In this document: one piece after another, positions 12,393 to 12,744 of the stretch | Numbering within the stretch: position 1 is the first letter of the stretch | Layout: each line of letters opens with the position of its first letter | Origin: an uncultured Clostridia bacterium | GTDB taxonomy: Bacteria; Bacillota_A; Clostridia; Christensenellales; CAG-138 | NCBI GenBank assembly: GCA_946539625.1 | Contig: CAMNHT010000017.1 | Coordinates: 1 to 12,744, forward strand | Direction: 5' to 3' | DNA: 12,744 bases | Notes under the pieces: model-generated | Told to the model about the DNA's origin: nothing | Databases searched by the model: none | Seen by the model: the letters and a program-made list of their open reading frames with translations, nothing else | Made by a program: the position numbers and the translations under genes

Positions 12393-12456
12393 TGTAGGGA
12401 TGGGCATTGCCCATCCGCACCGCTGTGATCGCGGACGAGCAATGCTCGTCCCTGCA
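12393..12456. repeat. 64-bp double-hairpin repeat element with inverted ends
   Basis: The ends TGTAGGGA (12393-12400) and TCCCTGCA (12449-12456) are inverted copies with one mismatch. Inside are two perfect hairpins with three-base loops: GGATGGGC-ATT-GCCCATCC (12398-12416) and GGACGAGC-AAT-GCTCGTCC (12433-12451). It lies 21 bases upstream of the lipoprotein start codon, so it may be in that gene's 5' leader. It resembles REP/MITE-type dispersed elements; no gene is inside. Confidence 0.7.
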
Positions 12457-12496
12457 ATATCATTGTGACACCCAAATGCGTCCAAAATGCATCCGA

Positions 12497-12536
12497 GTTG
12501 TAAGAGCGTTGTAAGAGGGTTGTAACAGAGTTGTAA
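12497..12536 (+). repeat. Four GTTGTAA direct repeats at exact 11-bp period upstream of gdhA
   Basis: GTTGTAA starts at 12497, 12508, 12519 and 12530, with four-base spacers GAGC, GAGG and CAGA. The heptamer is invariant while spacers vary. The block ends 56 bases before the gdhA -35 box, a position typical of an activator binding site. Confidence 0.85.
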
Positions 12537-12544
12537 AATCGGCG

Positions 12545-12573
12545 CGTCCAAAAATATATTGTGTTTTTGGACG
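12545..12573. promoter_or_regulatory. Inverted repeat CGTCCAAAAA upstream of the gdhA promoter
   Basis: Perfect 10-bp arms CGTCCAAAAA (12545-12554) and TTTTTGGACG (12564-12573) are separated by nine A/T-rich bases. The half-site core CGTCCAAAA also occurs singly at 12479-12487. It ends 19 bases before the -35 box and could be an operator. Confidence 0.6.
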
Positions 12574-12592
12574 GATTCGGGCGGGGTTCCGG

Positions 12593-12620
12593 TTGACTTT
12601 TAAGCGCATTGTGGTATCAT
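12593..12620 (+). promoter_or_regulatory. SigA-type promoter of gdhA
   Basis: TTGACT (12593-12598, five of six) and TATCAT (12615-12620, five of six) are 16 bases apart, and TGG precedes the -10 box. A short palindrome TTGGG-ATATT-CCCAA (12628-12642) lies at the predicted transcription start and could be an operator. Confidence 0.75.
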
Positions 12621-12665
12621 AAATCTGTTGGGATATTCCCAAAAATAACTATTATCGGAGGAGCT

Positions 12666-12744
12666 ATGAACAGCTATATCGAACGTGTTCTCGCGGACGT
12701 CGAACGCCGCGACAAGAACGAACCGGAATTCCTTCAGACTGTTG
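12666..12744 (+). CDS. gdhA: NADP-type glutamate dehydrogenase, N-terminal 26 codons only
   Basis: ATG 12666 is preceded by CGGAGGAG (12656-12663) and a strong promoter. The frame runs open off the window end. The 26 visible residues, with MNSYIERVLADVERRDKNEP leading into EFLQTV, match the N-terminus of bacterial hexameric glutamate dehydrogenases, which have a pattern of a helix followed by K/RRDPNEPEFxQAV. Known: the enzyme aminates 2-oxoglutarate to glutamate in the cytoplasm, about 445 residues in full. The catalytic lysines and the nucleotide-binding domain lie outside the window, so coenzyme preference cannot be checked. The repeated elements upstream (12497-12536, 12545-12573, 12628-12642) suggest tight control, consistent with a nitrogen assimilation gene. 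Confidence 0.85.
   Translation, partial: MNSYIERVLADVERRDKNEPEFLQTV

Noticed and set aside
12497..12536. Plasmid-type replication origin from the four iterons
   Set aside because: There is no replication initiator gene and the surroundings are ordinary chromosomal genes; the block sits at activator distance from a promoter.

Overview
The window looks like chromosomal DNA from a spore-forming, low-to-mid GC-skew Firmicute of the Clostridia, probably an uncultured gut lineage. The support is a SPOCS/LysM protein related to SipL, a CarD/CdnL-type RNA polymerase regulator, lipoproteins resembling DUF4349 and DUF6034, strong AGGAGG ribosome binding sites, SigA-like TTGACA/TATAAT promoters and many short U-tailed terminators. 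No rRNA, tRNA, CRISPR array, transposase or phage gene was seen. Species-level placement is not possible from the sequence alone.

Layout. 1-1084 (+): a small membrane protein (possibly cut at the window edge) overlapping a secreted TPM-domain protein with a cysteine/glycine/serine tail. 1395-2180 (+): a zinc-ribbon, single-pass membrane protein with a long Pro/Thr stalk. 2355-2828 (+): CarD-like regulator behind two tandem promoters. 2954-4132 (+): CofE-like (F420-0:gamma-glutamyl ligase family) enzyme. A long hairpin separates it from two minus-strand genes: an SDR oxidoreductase (4232-5005) and an SGNH/GDSL hydrolase (5188-5889). 6082-7099 (+): an overlapping pair, XRE regulator with four membrane helices and a zinc-ribbon membrane protein. 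7245-7398: four consecutive hairpins between convergent genes. 7426-8828 (-): DUF4349-like lipoprotein and a ModE-type winged-helix regulator. 8944-10416 (+): SPOCS/LysM spore morphogenesis-type protein, divergent from the regulator. 10867-12372 (-): a DUF6034-like lipoprotein. 12666-end (+): the first 26 codons of an NADP-type glutamate dehydrogenase.

Most genes appear to be single-gene units with their own promoter and terminator; the tight pairs are 1-267/257-1084 and 6082/6698. Several encode membrane or envelope proteins (TPM protein, two zinc-ribbon proteins, two lipoproteins, membrane-bound XRE regulator), but they do not form a recognisable single pathway.

The unusual material is mainly between genes. 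The 450-bp convergent gap at 10417-10866 is a mosaic of palindromes: an array of five different hairpins separated by a constant heptamer GTGATAT, a transposase-less element with about 35-bp imperfect terminal inverted repeats, further hairpins, and a degenerate opposite-strand copy of the heptamer/hairpin motif abutting the other gene's stop codon. Upstream of gdhA there are four copies of GTTGTAA at an exact 11-bp period, a 64-bp double-hairpin repeat element, and an inverted repeat. These are the best candidates for undescribed structure in the window.
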